A stretch of 64,000 nucleotides of DNA from Neobacillus massiliamazoniensis (GCF_001048695.1 NZ_CVRB01000003.1:682001-746000), one strand, 5' to 3'. Positions 44,655 to 52,769 are shown, counted from the first letter of the stretch. Made by a program: numbers and translations. Notes: a model not told the origin generated them from the letters alone.

Positions 44655-44772
44655 TTAAGTAAGGTCGTACCACCTTTAGTTCAATAAGAAAAAACGACCG
44701 CCGCATCATCATCAGGTTACCTACTTGCCGAAAACGCATAATTAACTCAAGTCCTTCCCCATTTGTTCAATA
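44655..44772. repeat. attC-like element, long and degenerate
   Basis: AAGTAAGGTCGTACCACC, TTTAGTTCAATAAG, a loose stem CGACCGCCGC, and TCAAGTCCTTCCCC then ATTTGTTCAATAAAA ahead of the lipoprotein stop. Confidence 0.6.
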
Positions 44773-44778
44773 AAAACC

Positions 44779-45150
44779 TTATTGAACAGTACCTTTTCCA
44801 ATATAAGCGTAAGTTGCTACATCAGCATATACAAGCATAATGTTAGGTTGACCAATAAAGGTTGTAGGAAAAACAATTTTATATACTTCTTTTCCTACAT
44901 ATGATTTATCTTTAATCCAAAACGCCATTTCTTTTGTTAAAACGTCTTTAGACATCACCTTTGCGTCTTTCCAAGTCCCTTTAATTCGTTCTTTATCTGC
45001 TGTTGGTAACTGACTCCAGACAACTTCCCTAACATCTTTTGAAGGGGCTTTACTTTGTTTATTGTAACTCAATGCTGTACTTTGGTTTGAACAAGAAATC
45101 AGAATTAGAGAAGCAATTATTGAAGCTATAAATAGAATTGACTTTTTCAT
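44779..45150 (-). CDS. Secreted lipoprotein, unknown function
   Basis: The start MKKSILFIASIIASLILISC is set by GGAGGTGTCG. The signal peptide ends in the lipobox LISC, so the mature protein begins at the lipidated cysteine near residue 20. The rest (about 103 residues) contains VREVVWSQLPTADKERIKGT and VFPTTFIGQPNIMLVYAD. The family is not recognised. It sits outside the cytoplasmic membrane. Confidence 0.8.
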   Translation of the reverse strand: MKKSILFIASIIASLILISCSNQSTALSYNKQSKAPSKDVREVVWSQLPTADKERIKGTWKDAKVMSKDVLTKEMAFWIKDKSYVGKEVYKIVFPTTFIGQPNIMLVYADVATYAYIGKGTVQ

Positions 45151-45248
45151 AAACGACACCTCCGCTTATTAACTATAAACGAATGTTTTACTAATTTTTT
45201 CCATAATATACATTTGAATTCAAAAAGACTTAAACTTTGTAGTGAAAG

Positions 45249-45355
45249 ATTATTGAGCTAAACTGCCACGTTAGTCGAATAAGAAAAAGGCTGCCGAAAC
45301 AGCCTTACTTTCTTGAACTCAAGCCACCCTTTAGTTTAAGTGAAAATATTCACAA
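45249..45355. repeat. attC-like element, full copy
   Basis: ATTGAGCTAAACTGCC, ACGTTAGTCGAATAAG, stem AAGGCTGCCGAAACAGCCTT, right TTGAACTCAAGCCACCC and TTTAGTTTAAG, tail AATATTCACAATC. Stem and left arm match the copy at 19850. Confidence 0.9.
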
Positions 45356-45410
45356 TCTTTTTTTACCTTAACAAAATCTAATCCCTTAATGTGTAGGGGC
45401 ATATCAAAAA

Positions 45411-45453
45411 GACGCTTTCTTACTAAAGAAAAGCGCCCTTTAATTGAATAACC
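45411..45453. repeat. Type-B element
   Basis: GACGCTTTCTTACTAAAG with AAAGCGCCCTTTAATTGAAT and AACC. It resembles 55849 and 56988 rather than the main type. Confidence 0.55.
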
Positions 45454-45794
45454 ATGTACTTAAACAGTCCATATAGCCCTTGAAGGTACACTGCTTTCTT
45501 AACGACTTTTTTATTACTCAACAACACCTTTTAACCTTGTATCATTCAATAATAACGAACTCCAAGGGTTCGTTCCCTTTCGCAGGACTCCAAATAGCAC
45601 AAAGGGACAAGCCCTTGACCTCATCGCTGCCAACGATGCGCTATCCTACCTTGGTTAGTTACACGACTTTGAATATGCAACTTTGATTATAAACATATTG
45701 GATTAAGAAAGACCAGAGATTACTTACTATATAGCTTGAGCGAGTCTGCAAGTTAGAAGACAATTAGGACATCTTATCTCTGTTACTGAAGCTG
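45454..45794. other. No recognisable gene
   Basis: No frame has a ribosome site or family features. The block CGAACTCCAAGGGTTCG (45559-45575) and CGCTGCCAACGATGCG (45626-45641) are short inverted repeats with a higher GC content, possibly mobile-element debris. Confidence 0.4.
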
Positions 45795-46221
45795 CTAACC
45801 ATCGGATTGTTTTGTTTTCATAGTTGTGCCCAGTATGATCAGGACAACATAGATTACGATGGCAATCGAATCTATAAACGTATCCGTAAGAGCCGAAACG
45901 TCAAGTAATGCTGTTACGCCAAGAATGACCATCAGTCGGACGATCAGTATCGCCACGATCATCCATGCGGCAAACCGGATCTTCGAACGATCACTTTGGA
46001 ATGACATGGAAATGAATGTGATGCCGAAGACCAGATTTTCCGCCGTTATAATGTGCCATACATACGTGAATACCGTACGGGTATCCATGGACATCGCTTT
46101 AATGTCGAGCATCGGCAGCATAACGGATTGGCCGTTCCATGCATGCGTGACGGCAAACAGCATCGCAAGAACGCCTGCAATCAGATAATAAAAATTCCTA
46201 ACCTTGATGTTGATCACAACC
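45795..46221 (-). CDS. Four-helix membrane protein of a MerR operon
   Basis: Four hydrophobic helices are visible (FYYLIAGVLAMLFAVTHAW, FTYVWHIITAENLVFGITFI, FAAWMIVAILIVRLMVILGV, DSIAIVIYVVLIILG). The start is probably the GTG of VINIKVRNFYY, overlapping the merR end; about 141 residues. The gene is more GC-rich than its neighbours. Family unknown; co-transcription with merR suggests a regulated membrane function. Confidence 0.72.
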
Positions 46222-46671
46222 CTCCTTGGAAATTCCCGGTTCATTCACTCGGATATCCTTGTAAAGCTCGCGGACGAATTCTGCCAACCGTTGGTCGCTT
46301 TCATTATTAAGGTCCCTTAACGTTTCGGCTGCCATGTTGAGCAGCCGACTGACCTTTTCCAGATGGTTAATCTTCTTGCGCGTTTCTGCGTTTTTAGCAT
46401 CGAGGAACGCAGCAACCTCTTCGCAGTAGGCGGAATCAATATTTTCCATCTTATGGAAACCAAATTTCCCCTTTATTTCGTCTAGAGAAAAGTCCGCATA
46501 CCGCATGATCTGAATATTCATCAAGTCTATGAGGTCGTCCTTCGAATACATGCGGTACCGATTGTCTTTCCGGGACGGCGAAACGATCCCAATCCGGTCA
46601 TAATACCGAAGTGTATCCTTGGACATCCCAAGTATCCGCGAAACCTCTTGTATAGAATAAAGTTTTTCCAT
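46198..46671 (-). CDS. MerR-family regulator, possibly leaderless
   Basis: The 157-residue protein starts MEKLYSIQEVSRILGMSKDT with the MerR helix-turn-helix, then LRYYDRIGIVSPSRKDNRYR. A coiled coil (DAKNAETRKKINHLEKVSRL) and C-terminal tail follow. Its -10 box TATTCT lies only six bases before the ATG, so the transcript may be leaderless. It overlaps the membrane-protein gene downstream. Confidence 0.88.
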   Translation of the reverse strand: MEKLYSIQEVSRILGMSKDTLRYYDRIGIVSPSRKDNRYRMYSKDDLIDLMNIQIMRYADFSLDEIKGKFGFHKMENIDSAYCEEVAAFLDAKNAETRKKINHLEKVSRLLNMAAETLRDLNNESDQRLAEFVRELYKDIRVNEPGISKEGCDQHQG

Positions 46672-46677
46672 GAATCC

Positions 46678-46708
46678 AGAATAGCATTTGAGTTGACTCC
46701 AATGTCAA
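46678..46708 (-). promoter_or_regulatory. MerR-type promoter with 19-bp spacer
   Basis: TTGACA and TATTCT are 19 bp apart with the dyad GAGTCAACTC in the spacer. The regulator's own gene starts almost at the expected transcription start. Confidence 0.82.
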
Positions 46709-46796
46709 GTCGTTTTTGACTTTTTTCTCGATATGTGAGCTCTAACGTGCGGATGAAGTGAACAGACGGCCATTGAGAAGCTTGTTTGCGAACCAT

Positions 46797-46925
46797 GTTG
46801 CTTTAAATAAAGTTTGATCAAAAATTCTTCAAAAACCGGCATTTTACGAAAAAAGATTGATAAAAGTGGATTCTTTTCCACTGGATTTAAGTTTGGTTTT
46901 TATATAAAGCTCAATCATTTTTTAT
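46797..46925. repeat. Second dispersed repeat, copy 1
   Basis: TTTAAATAAAGTTTGATCAAAA, GATTGATAAAAGTGGATTC and TTTTTATATAAAGCTCAATC share order and spacing with 56825-56980. It is not related to the attC-like element. It lies next to a type-B or main-type element in both places. Confidence 0.6.
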
Positions 46926-46976
46926 TCTTGTGTTACTCAACAAAATGGCCCGATTGTTGAAGATCATTGCAAAACC

Positions 46977-47068
46977 TAATTGAACTAAATTGCCCTATAG
47001 TTGAATAAGAAAAAGGGATCGCCGTAGCTATCCCATCTTTAACATAAGCACCCTTTCGTTAAAGAAGA
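46977..47068. repeat. attC-like element, full copy
   Basis: TAATTGAACTAAATTGCCC, TATAGTTGAATAAG, stem GGGATCGCCGTAGCTATCCC, right ATAAGCACCC and TTTCGTTAAAGAAG. It is preceded by ATGGCCCGATTGTTGAA, the flank also present at 7673 and 15667. Confidence 0.86.
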
Positions 47069-47073
47069 AACTA

Positions 47074-47506
47074 TCAATACTTAACTATATTTAGCCATTG
47101 ACCATCGGGACCAACGGTTATATGAGAAACCTTATTTAATTGAAACATTTTGTAAATGTCCAAATTCTTCTTGGATAATTTACTTAATTGTTCTGATACA
47201 TCAGTCTCGGAAAAAATCAGATAATCCATTGTAGTAGACCGTAAATAAAATTCATAAATATATCGTTTTTGATTGTCTTTCACAACCCATATAGCCCATT
47301 TCCCTTGGAAAAGTTCGTGGTAACGGGAATTTATTAAATTCAATAAAGTTATTTGAAAGTTCATTTAATAGGTCTTGTTCATTTTCAGGAATAATCGCAT
47401 AGATATAACAATCTTGCTTGTAAATGCTATTGATTATGCTAACAAACTCTTGTTCATCAATTTCTTCATCGAGTAATATTTCCTCTTTTTTCGGAATGCT
47501 TCTCAA
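47074..47506 (-). pseudogene. Frameshifted hypothetical gene
   Basis: Two overlapping frames together give one protein of about 143 residues: MRSIPKKEEILLDEEIDEQE ... LLNELSNNFIEFNK in one frame, then SRYHELFQGKWAIWVVKDNQ ... HITVGPDGQWLNIVKY in the other. The shift lies near 47330. The family is unknown, with a small acidic/aromatic immunity-like composition. A sequencing error is possible. Confidence 0.65.
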
Positions 47507-47535
47507 TGCCCAATCACCCCTTTTTTATGATTATA

Positions 47536-47628
47536 CAATTAGACTGTAACCTACCAGTTAGCACAATAAGAAAAGCTGCCTCAATGACAGCTTTGATCTT
47601 CAACTCTTGCACCCGTTAGTTGAAGAAG
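47536..47628. repeat. attC-like element, full copy
   Basis: AATTAGACTGTAACCTACC, AGTTAGCACAATAAG, stem AAAGCTGCCTCAATGACAGCTTT, right TTCAACTCTTGCACCC and GTTAGTTGAAGAAG. Left and right inner arms are complementary. Confidence 0.9.
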
Positions 47629-47688
47629 GATTAAGTGCAGATGAGGATGAATATAAATAATAGTCAATATGTAAAGGGGATTACGCTT

Positions 47689-48150
47689 ATGAAAAATATT
47701 TTTAATCATTTGCATACAGAGGAAATTTTAAACCGTATAGACAAGTTAAATCCGAATTCACAACCGCAATGGGGAAGAATGGATGTTGCTCAAATGCTAG
47801 CACATTGCTCATCGTTCCAAGATATAGCAATGGGGAATTCTTTTCCCCCGAGAGGTTGGTTAGGGAGATTAATAGGGAGATTAATAGGAAGATTTGTAAA
47901 ACCAATTTTGTACAATGACAAGCCGATACCTCACAATATGTCCACTATTCCGACCATTTTGATAACAGATAAAAAAGAATTTGATACAGAAAGAGAAAAA
48001 CTGAAACAAAAAATTATTGCATTTCAAAATGATGGACCAGAGAAATGTACAACTCATCCACATCCTTTTTTCGGCAAACTTAGCTCCGAGGAATGGGGGA
48101 AAGGAATTTATAAGCACCTTGATCATCATTTAAAGCAGTTTGGAGTTTAG
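47689..48150 (+). CDS. DUF1569-family protein
   Basis: The start MKNIFNHLHTEEILNRIDKL follows AAAGGGGATTACGC. The 153-residue protein fits the DUF1569 family (DinB-like helical fold): QPQWGRMDVAQMLAHCSSFQ, then HPHPFFGKLSSEEWGKGIYK and HLDHHLKQFGV, with several potential metal-binding histidines. The function is unknown. Unlike most cassette genes it is on the + strand and begins 60 bp from an element's right box. Confidence 0.85.
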   Translation: MKNIFNHLHTEEILNRIDKLNPNSQPQWGRMDVAQMLAHCSSFQDIAMGNSFPPRGWLGRLIGRLIGRFVKPILYNDKPIPHNMSTIPTILITDKKEFDTEREKLKQKIIAFQNDGPEKCTTHPHPFFGKLSSEEWGKGIYKHLDHHLKQFGV

Positions 48151-48235
48151 TCATCTAAATCCCAATTTTGTCCATCAGAATTTAAATGGTACTGCTCCCC
48201 TGTAAAATAGTGTACGACGAAAAAAGGAGATTACA

Positions 48236-48320
48236 ACTTTGCTATTGCACTAACCTGCCACGTTAGCTGAAAAAGAAAAAAGCGAACTCCTTTAAAGGAG
48301 CTCGCACACGTTGGTTCACT
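48236..48320. repeat. attC-like element, full copy
   Basis: ATTGCACTAACCTGCC, ACGTTAGCTGAAAAAG, a strong stem GAACTCCTTTAAAGGAGCTC, then GCACACGTTGGTTCAC. Confidence 0.85.
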
Positions 48321-48367
48321 AAATAATTGTATTTATTCAGTATTCGCTATATTTCGGTTAAGTGACT

Positions 48368-48529
48368 TTAACTATTGCTCGTGGGGTCATTTTCAACATC
48401 CGTTTTTTTTGTACCTTTACTTATATAAGGTTTTTCACTCTTTTTTTTGTTTGAACTAGCTTGCCAACGATTCCACCCCTTCTTGTCCGTTCCTCTCCCT
48501 GTTCCACCTTTTCCTTTAGCTTTACTCAT
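48368..48529 (-). CDS. DUF3934-family small basic protein
   Basis: The 53-residue product starts MSKAKGKGGTGRGTDKKGWN and continues RWQASSNKKKSEKPYISKGT, matching the DUF3934 proteins of Bacillus. It is highly basic and glycine/lysine-rich, without hydrophobic segments; a nucleic-acid-binding or spore-related role is possible but unproven. GGGGTGAT precedes the ATG. Confidence 0.82.
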   Translation of the reverse strand: MSKAKGKGGTGRGTDKKGWNRWQASSNKKKSEKPYISKGTKKTDVENDPTSNS

Positions 48530-48688
48530 AAAATCACCCCATTATTATTCTAGATTGAGTTACCTATCTGGTTAGTTTTAATCATTTTACTCGGTTATTA
48601 ACCAAGCATTTTGCAATAAATAACATCCTTCCAGTCACCCATACTATTGTGTAGAAACATTAACCTAATATCGACTTCACGGAGTTTC
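48530..48688. other. Intergenic, nothing recognised
   Basis: AT-rich DNA upstream of the DUF3934 gene, probably its promoter region; no frame or repeat is seen. Confidence 0.4.
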
Positions 48689-48770
48689 CTTTTTTCACCA
48701 AACTGCACGTTAGCACAATAAGAGAAAGCGAACCAAAGTTATTGAAGCATCGCACCTGATTTGCTTCTGT
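48689..48770. repeat. attC-like element
   Basis: CCTTTTTTCACCAAACTGC, ACGTTAGCACAATAAGAG, no clear stem, right GCATCGCACCTGATTTGCTT. Confidence 0.78.
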
Positions 48771-48930
48771 CTGTTTCTATGTTGCCAACAGAGTTTTTCT
48801 CTTTGTAAAAAAAACAAAGAAATTAGGAAATCCACAATTTATATGCTACACTTGGTTTACCATTTGATTTACTGTTTTCAAGTACCCTGCTCATTATTGA
48901 GTAGGGTTATTTGTTTTTTTAAGAAAAATA

Positions 48931-48957
48931 AAAAAACAGACTCTAAAAAAGAGTCTG
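48931..48957 (-). terminator. Terminator of cold-shock gene 2
   Basis: CAGACTCT and AGAGTCTG are perfect arms; on the minus strand TTTTTTT follows. Confidence 0.9.
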
Positions 48958-48976
48958 TCCATGTTTGGCATAATAA

Positions 48977-49177
48977 TTAAGCCTTACGAACGTTAGCTGC
49001 TTGTGCTCCACGTTGACCTTGCTCAACATCAAAAGTCACTTCTTGACCTTCTTCTAATGATTTGTACCCTTCGCCTTGGATAGCTGAGAAATGAACGAAT
49101 ACGTCTTCTCCACCTTCACGTTCGATGAATCCGAAGCCTTTTTCGCCATTAAACCATTTTACTTTACCTTTTTCCAT
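48977..49177 (-). CDS. Cold-shock protein (CspA family), copy 2
   Basis: The 66-residue protein begins [20 protein letters not shown] and ends [15 protein letters not shown] motifs are intact. It differs from copy 1 at positions such as E/N to K, S to G and F/T to Y/S. Ribosome site AGGAGGCAAC. Both copies sit inside the cassette array. Confidence 0.97.
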   Translation of the reverse strand: MEKGKVKWFNGEKGFGFIEREGGEDVFVHFSAIQGEGYKSLEEGQEVTFDVEQGQRGAQAANVRKA

Positions 49178-49327
49178 GTTTGTTGCCTCCTAGTGTGTTA
49201 GCACACACAATGTATTACTATCCTTGCTCTCAGTGATCATCAAGACGAAAAGTTTTACTAATGCTATCCTTTACACCGAACAAAAATAATTCATATTTAG
49301 AATAGCATTCTTTGAAATTGTTTGCAA
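49178..49327 (-). promoter_or_regulatory. Cold-shock promoter and long leader, copy 2
   Basis: TTGCAA-17 bp-TATTCT (49299-49327) and a leader almost identical to copy 1 from TTTGTTCGGTGTAAAGGATAG onward, whereas the promoter itself differs. Selective conservation of the leader argues for RNA-level control. Confidence 0.8.
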
Positions 49328-49340
49328 GGAACCCTAATTC

Positions 49341-49452
49341 TTTACCTTAAGCTACCCTTTAATGGAATAAAAATGATATGTCTGAATCCTAAGATCACTT
49401 AATTGTACTTAAACTAACGCTACCCTTTACTTTAAGTACAATTTTTCACAAT
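49341..49452. repeat. Two partial elements in tandem
   Basis: TTACCTTAAGCTACCC and TTTAATGGAATAAA (49341-49369, type B), then ACTTAAACTAACGCTACCC and TTTACTTTAAG with the tail TACAATTTTTCACAATC (49408-49452). The second fuses a left-type AACTAAC to a right box without a stem. Confidence 0.65.
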
Positions 49453-49529
49453 CCTTTTAGTAAACCGAAATAGTAAAAAGTTAGGATTTCAAACTACATT
49501 AAGGGGACAATTTCGATTTTTCAATGTTT

Positions 49530-50372
49530 CTATTTAAAAAGGATCACGATTGAATCCATTATCGCTTCATATCCAATTTGAATATATATTTTATTGGAAG
49601 TAGGATTATTAAGATCAGTGTATAGACTTGTTGTTTTATAACCTCGATCTAACAATGATTGAGTGAATGCTGAAACACAATCAGCAGCATATCCCTTTTT
49701 TCTTTCACTAATCGGTGTGTAAACATAGCTGATTGTAATATTATTTTGGGTTGGACGTGTAGCATAAGCCATAGAAACCAATTCTCCGTTCACTACCCAC
49801 GCAACGAAATTCCCTTTATTTATCATTATTTTAGCTCTTTTATCTGCTTCATCTAAACTTATAGGTTGGTTGGTTTCATAGCAAAATAGATATACCCATT
49901 CTTTTATTGTGCGATGATCCTTTTCTATAATTCTCCGAAGCATTCCATTTGTATTGGCTTTTTTCACAACTTTTTCTAGTTTATAAATTTTTTGGTCCAT
50001 TATGACACTTGCTTGAATCCCTTTTAACTTCGAAATATACATAGCTAAATCAGTAGTTAATTTTTTTTCACCAATAAAGCCCGGTATTTCTTGAATTGTG
50101 TTACTCAACTTTTCTCCTATAACGTGTATTTCCTTGGACGTAAAAGAAACTGATTTTGATAAGATTATTTGACTTGGATGTGTTTGTAGTAAGACCAACC
50201 CAATGTCGTTGTGTTTTCCTACCGTTGCCATTAAAAGAGGACTATCCTCAATTTCACTTAGAGAAAGCAAGACACCTAAAATTAAATTGTTTTCAGCTTC
50301 AAATTTTTCTAAGAAATAAATCACATCTTTCTTAAATAATGTCAAATCATCATACTTTACAAGTTTTATCAA
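49530..50372 (-). CDS. GNAT-family acetyltransferase with N-terminal extension
   Basis: A TTG start nine bases after AAAGGGG is preferred, giving about 280 residues. The first 130 residues are an unassigned alpha/beta part. The C-terminal half is a GNAT domain: FVAWVVNGELVSMAYATRPT, then SYVYTPISERKKGYAADCVS (acetyl-CoA loop) and TSLYTDLNNPTSNKIYIQIG. This layout fits FR47-like two-domain acetyltransferases. The substrate is unknown. Confidence 0.87.
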   Translation of the reverse strand: MIKLVKYDDLTLFKKDVIYFLEKFEAENNLILGVLLSLSEIEDSPLLMATVGKHNDIGLVLLQTHPSQIILSKSVSFTSKEIHVIGEKLSNTIQEIPGFIGEKKLTTDLAMYISKLKGIQASVIMDQKIYKLEKVVKKANTNGMLRRIIEKDHRTIKEWVYLFCYETNQPISLDEADKRAKIMINKGNFVAWVVNGELVSMAYATRPTQNNITISYVYTPISERKKGYAADCVSAFTQSLLDRGYKTTSLYTDLNNPTSNKIYIQIGYEAIMDSIVILFK

Positions 50373-50480
50373 ACAAACCATCCCCTTTGGGTAGTTCTTG
50401 AAAGTTTAAAAAGAATTTCTAAAATATAAATACGCTTGAAAAACTAATTTATCCTTAACAATAAATAGTTAATATGAAAT

Positions 50481-50560
50481 CTTTATTATACTAATCTGCC
50501 AGTTAGTTGAACAAGCAAATGGCGATGCCTCTTTTAAGCATCGCCCTATTAGTTGAAGAA
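50481..50560. repeat. attC-like element, compact
   Basis: CTTTATTATACTAATCTGCC, AGTTAGTTGAACAAG, stem GGCGATGCCTCTTTTAAGCATCGCC, then CTATTAGTTGAAGAAAGG. The spacer between stem and right box is almost absent. Confidence 0.85.
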
Positions 50561-50567
50561 AGGATAA

Positions 50568-50843
50568 TTATTTCTTAGCTAATGGTTTCCAATTTATATC
50601 CCTTGCTTCTTCGATAGTTGGTTTTCTTACATTCTTTATAAATCTTTCTTCAATAGCTCCAAAGCTCAGAAAATTCTTTTGACTATCCCTTAATTTTAGT
50701 TCGTTTGCACCACCCCAATAGTCAACATCTTCTGCTTGAACATAATCATCATGCCAAAAACAAACTTTACATATAATGTCCGTTCCAGGAGGTTTCTCGT
50801 CTAAAGCCTTATAACCACAACAAGGGCAAGGATACTTTTTCAT
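50568..50843 (-). CDS. CPCC-family cysteine-rich protein
   Basis: The 91-residue protein has the canonical MKKYPCPCCGYKALDEKPPG start and IICKVCFWHDDYVQAEDVDY, then GGANELKLRDSQKNFLSFGA. Four cysteines probably chelate zinc. It is a paralog of the protein at 32080 (about half identical) but sits in a separate cassette with an unrelated element stem, so the two were probably acquired independently. Confidence 0.92.
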   Translation of the reverse strand: MKKYPCPCCGYKALDEKPPGTDIICKVCFWHDDYVQAEDVDYWGGANELKLRDSQKNFLSFGAIEERFIKNVRKPTIEEARDINWKPLAKK

Positions 50844-50927
50844 TTATCTTCACTCACTTCATACTAATACTTCTTACTACTAAGAAATTCTTATTCATAA
50901 CTTAAAATTACTACATTTTCATTTGGA

Positions 50928-51008
50928 TTCCTTCTTACACTAAACTACCCGTTACTTCAATAAAAAAATGCGTCTCCACTTATTGTGGAAACACCCCGTT
51001 GATTAAGA
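50928..51008. repeat. attC-like element
   Basis: ATTCCTTCTTACACTAAAC, TACCCGTTACTTCAATAAAA, stem GTCTCCACTTATTGTGGAAAC, right ACACCCCGTTGATTAAG. Confidence 0.8.
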
Positions 51009-51015
51009 CTTATCT

Positions 51016-51471
51016 TCATTCTCTGTATAAGTAACCTCCATTACTAAATTTATGATTATTATCGACTTTGTCTAAATAGCCATTTATTTGAATACGCGGA
51101 TCATCTATTCTGAGCAATGATTTATCTCCCATGCCTTCCAACGGCATAAATGCTTTTAATGTAATCGTTTCTCCTGGTTGAATATCTAATTTGTTTCCCT
51201 TAACTTCAACTTTATATTCGTTACTTTTAATAACATTTGTTGTAGTTATTATTGGATAAGAAACAAATACATTATTTTGCTTAATAACAAAATCACTGCC
51301 ATTAATCAGTTTTATGGAGTATACAATAACTCCTTCCATTGTTTGTTTTTCAATAAATCCCCATTGAATTTTATTTACTTCGTTTGGGGAAATTGCTACT
51401 TTATTTTCATTAACACACCCTGCTAGTAATGCTAAGGTTAACAACATTACAGACAAATATTTAATTTTCAA
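51016..51471 (-). CDS. Secreted lipoprotein, unknown function
   Basis: A TTG start after GAGGGG gives LKIKYLSVMLLTLALLAGC, a lipoprotein signal peptide with lipobox LAGC. The mature part (about 130 residues) is beta-rich, with GVIVYSIKLINGSDFVIKQN and KLDIQPGETITLKAFMPLEG, resembling immunoglobulin-like or FixH-like extracellular domains. No family is certain. A further ATG at 51489 lacks a ribosome site. Confidence 0.78.
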   Translation of the reverse strand: MKIKYLSVMLLTLALLAGCVNENKVAISPNEVNKIQWGFIEKQTMEGVIVYSIKLINGSDFVIKQNNVFVSYPIITTTNVIKSNEYKVEVKGNKLDIQPGETITLKAFMPLEGMGDKSLLRIDDPRIQINGYLDKVDNNHKFSNGGYLYRE

Positions 51472-51547
51472 AATAAACCAGCCCCTCATTTACATTTTAT
51501 TGCTATTTTATCATAAAAAATCCATTTTTAGTTTTTTTAGTCAAAAA

Positions 51548-51643
51548 CCCTTTATTCAACTAACCTGCCACTTTAGTGCAATAAGAAAAGCTGCCAAAAT
51601 GACAGCTTTATCTGCAACTCTTGCACCCGTTACTTGAATAAGA
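51548..51643. repeat. attC-like element, full copy
   Basis: TTTATTCAACTAACCTGCC, ACTTTAGTGCAATAAG, stem AAAGCTGCCAAAATGACAGCTTT, right AACTCTTGCACCC and GTTACTTGAATAAG. Confidence 0.92.
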
Positions 51644-51647
51644 ACTT

Positions 51648-51863
51648 TTATTGAAGTCCATATTTTAGTATCTGTTGTCTGATAACCTCGTTGCCAAATG
51701 TGAACCATATTAAAAGTAATAAAACTATAACGCCCATCACCAGACTAAACCAAGCAAAATATTTATTTTCCTTATTTATTATAGGGTATAGAACAATTAG
51801 CAATGCCCCAAAAGCTAGAGTAATTATTACTGAAAGTTGTCCAGTTAATGTTTCAAAAACCAT
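51648..51863 (-). CDS. Small two-helix membrane protein
   Basis: The 71-residue product starts MVFETLTGQLSVIITLAFGA, with a first helix at about 9-29 and a second at 36-57 (AWFSLVMGVIVLLLLIWFTF). Its stop lies four bases from the element's outer box. GGGGGGAG precedes the ATG. Family unknown. Confidence 0.7.
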   Translation of the reverse strand: MVFETLTGQLSVIITLAFGALLIVLYPIINKENKYFAWFSLVMGVIVLLLLIWFTFGNEVIRQQILKYGLQ

Positions 51864-51910
51864 ATACTCCCCCCTTATCCATAGTAATATTTTAACATTA
51901 TTTTCTAATT

Positions 51911-51984
51911 TCTTGTTGAACTATTCTGCCCATTTAGTTCAATAAGAAAAGCAGCCAAAATGACAGCTGCATATCAACTATAAC
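51911..51984. repeat. attC-like element, right box degraded
   Basis: TTCTTGTTGAACTATTCTGCCC, ATTTAGTTCAATAAG, stem GCAGCCAAAATGACAGCTGC, then ATATCAACTATAAC. Confidence 0.78.
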
Positions 51985-52006
51985 AATATAAATATACATT
52001 AAATAT

Positions 52007-52459
52007 TTAGAAGGGGTAGCGTTCCAATGATAAAACTAAGTCTTTAAGCTCCTCTAATTCTTCGTCAATCCAATTGTTCCGTTTAGCAATCCTAAGTACC
52101 TTATTCGAAACGGAAAGTAAACTCTCTCTAAGCTCACTAATATTGCATACGACCGTAATCTCTTTCCGACGTTCCGCACTAAAGAAAAAGGTCATTTCTA
52201 CAATATTTGTTTCTATCTTCTTTCCCAAAACAATAGGAGTCCCATCCATAAAGTCAAACTCAAAAGTTTTTCCAGCATCAGAAATAATTAATCCCTTAAG
52301 AGACTTTATCCACCAAGAAAGAATGATTACCACAAAATCTGACCATCTATGGTCAGGAAAGAAACGATGGTAATCAATTGAGAAATATATATTCCCTATA
52401 ATATGATTTTCTTTTTCTAATGACTCCAAATCAACCTCAATTGAAACGTTCTGTACCAT
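52007..52459 (-). CDS. Hypothetical protein, 150 residues
   Basis: The protein starts MVQNVSIEVDLESLEKENHI and is beta-rich in the first 110 residues (YFSIDYHRFFPDHRWSDFVV, FEFDFMDGTPIVLGKKIETN), followed by two helices ending EELKDLVLSLERYPF. It resembles small immunity-type proteins without a confident family. AAGGAATGATC precedes the ATG. Confidence 0.68.
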   Translation of the reverse strand: MVQNVSIEVDLESLEKENHIIGNIYFSIDYHRFFPDHRWSDFVVIILSWWIKSLKGLIISDAGKTFEFDFMDGTPIVLGKKIETNIVEMTFFFSAERRKEITVVCNISELRESLLSVSNKVLRIAKRNNWIDEELEELKDLVLSLERYPF

Positions 52460-52514
52460 ATGATCATTCCTTATACTCTAGGCTATCTTTTTAGAATTCG
52501 CCTTCTGATTAAGA

Positions 52515-52624
52515 TTTCCTTCTTGCACTAACCTGCCACGTTAACTCAATAAGAAAAAGCCCCTAAAAAAGCAACTTGATTCTCAACTCTAGCACCCGTT
52601 CGCTTAATTACATTATTTCACAAA
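52515..52624. repeat. attC-like element, full copy
   Basis: TTTCCTTCTTGCACTAACC, TGCCACGTTAACTCAATAAG, stem AAAGCCCCTAAAAAAGCAAC (weak), right AACTCTAGCACCC and GTTCGCTTAAT with the tail TACATTATTTCACAAAC. Confidence 0.85.
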
Positions 52625-52769
52625 CCTTTTAAAAAGAGGAACCTTTGCTTGTTCCGTTGACAAACCCATTTCAAGGGATGTGGAATAGTCTCCTAAGATC
52701 ACCTTCAGTTTATGGTCCAACTACAAGTACATATCAAAGAATATAAAACTTATGGAGTTTAACAATAGT
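52625..52769. other. Intergenic, nothing recognised
   Basis: No gene or clear terminator. GGAACCTTTGCTTGTTCC at 52637-52654 forms a small hairpin. Confidence 0.35.

Noticed and set aside
45480..45686. 68-codon + strand ORF near 45.5 kb
   Set aside because: No ribosome site or conserved pattern; the region is probably debris.
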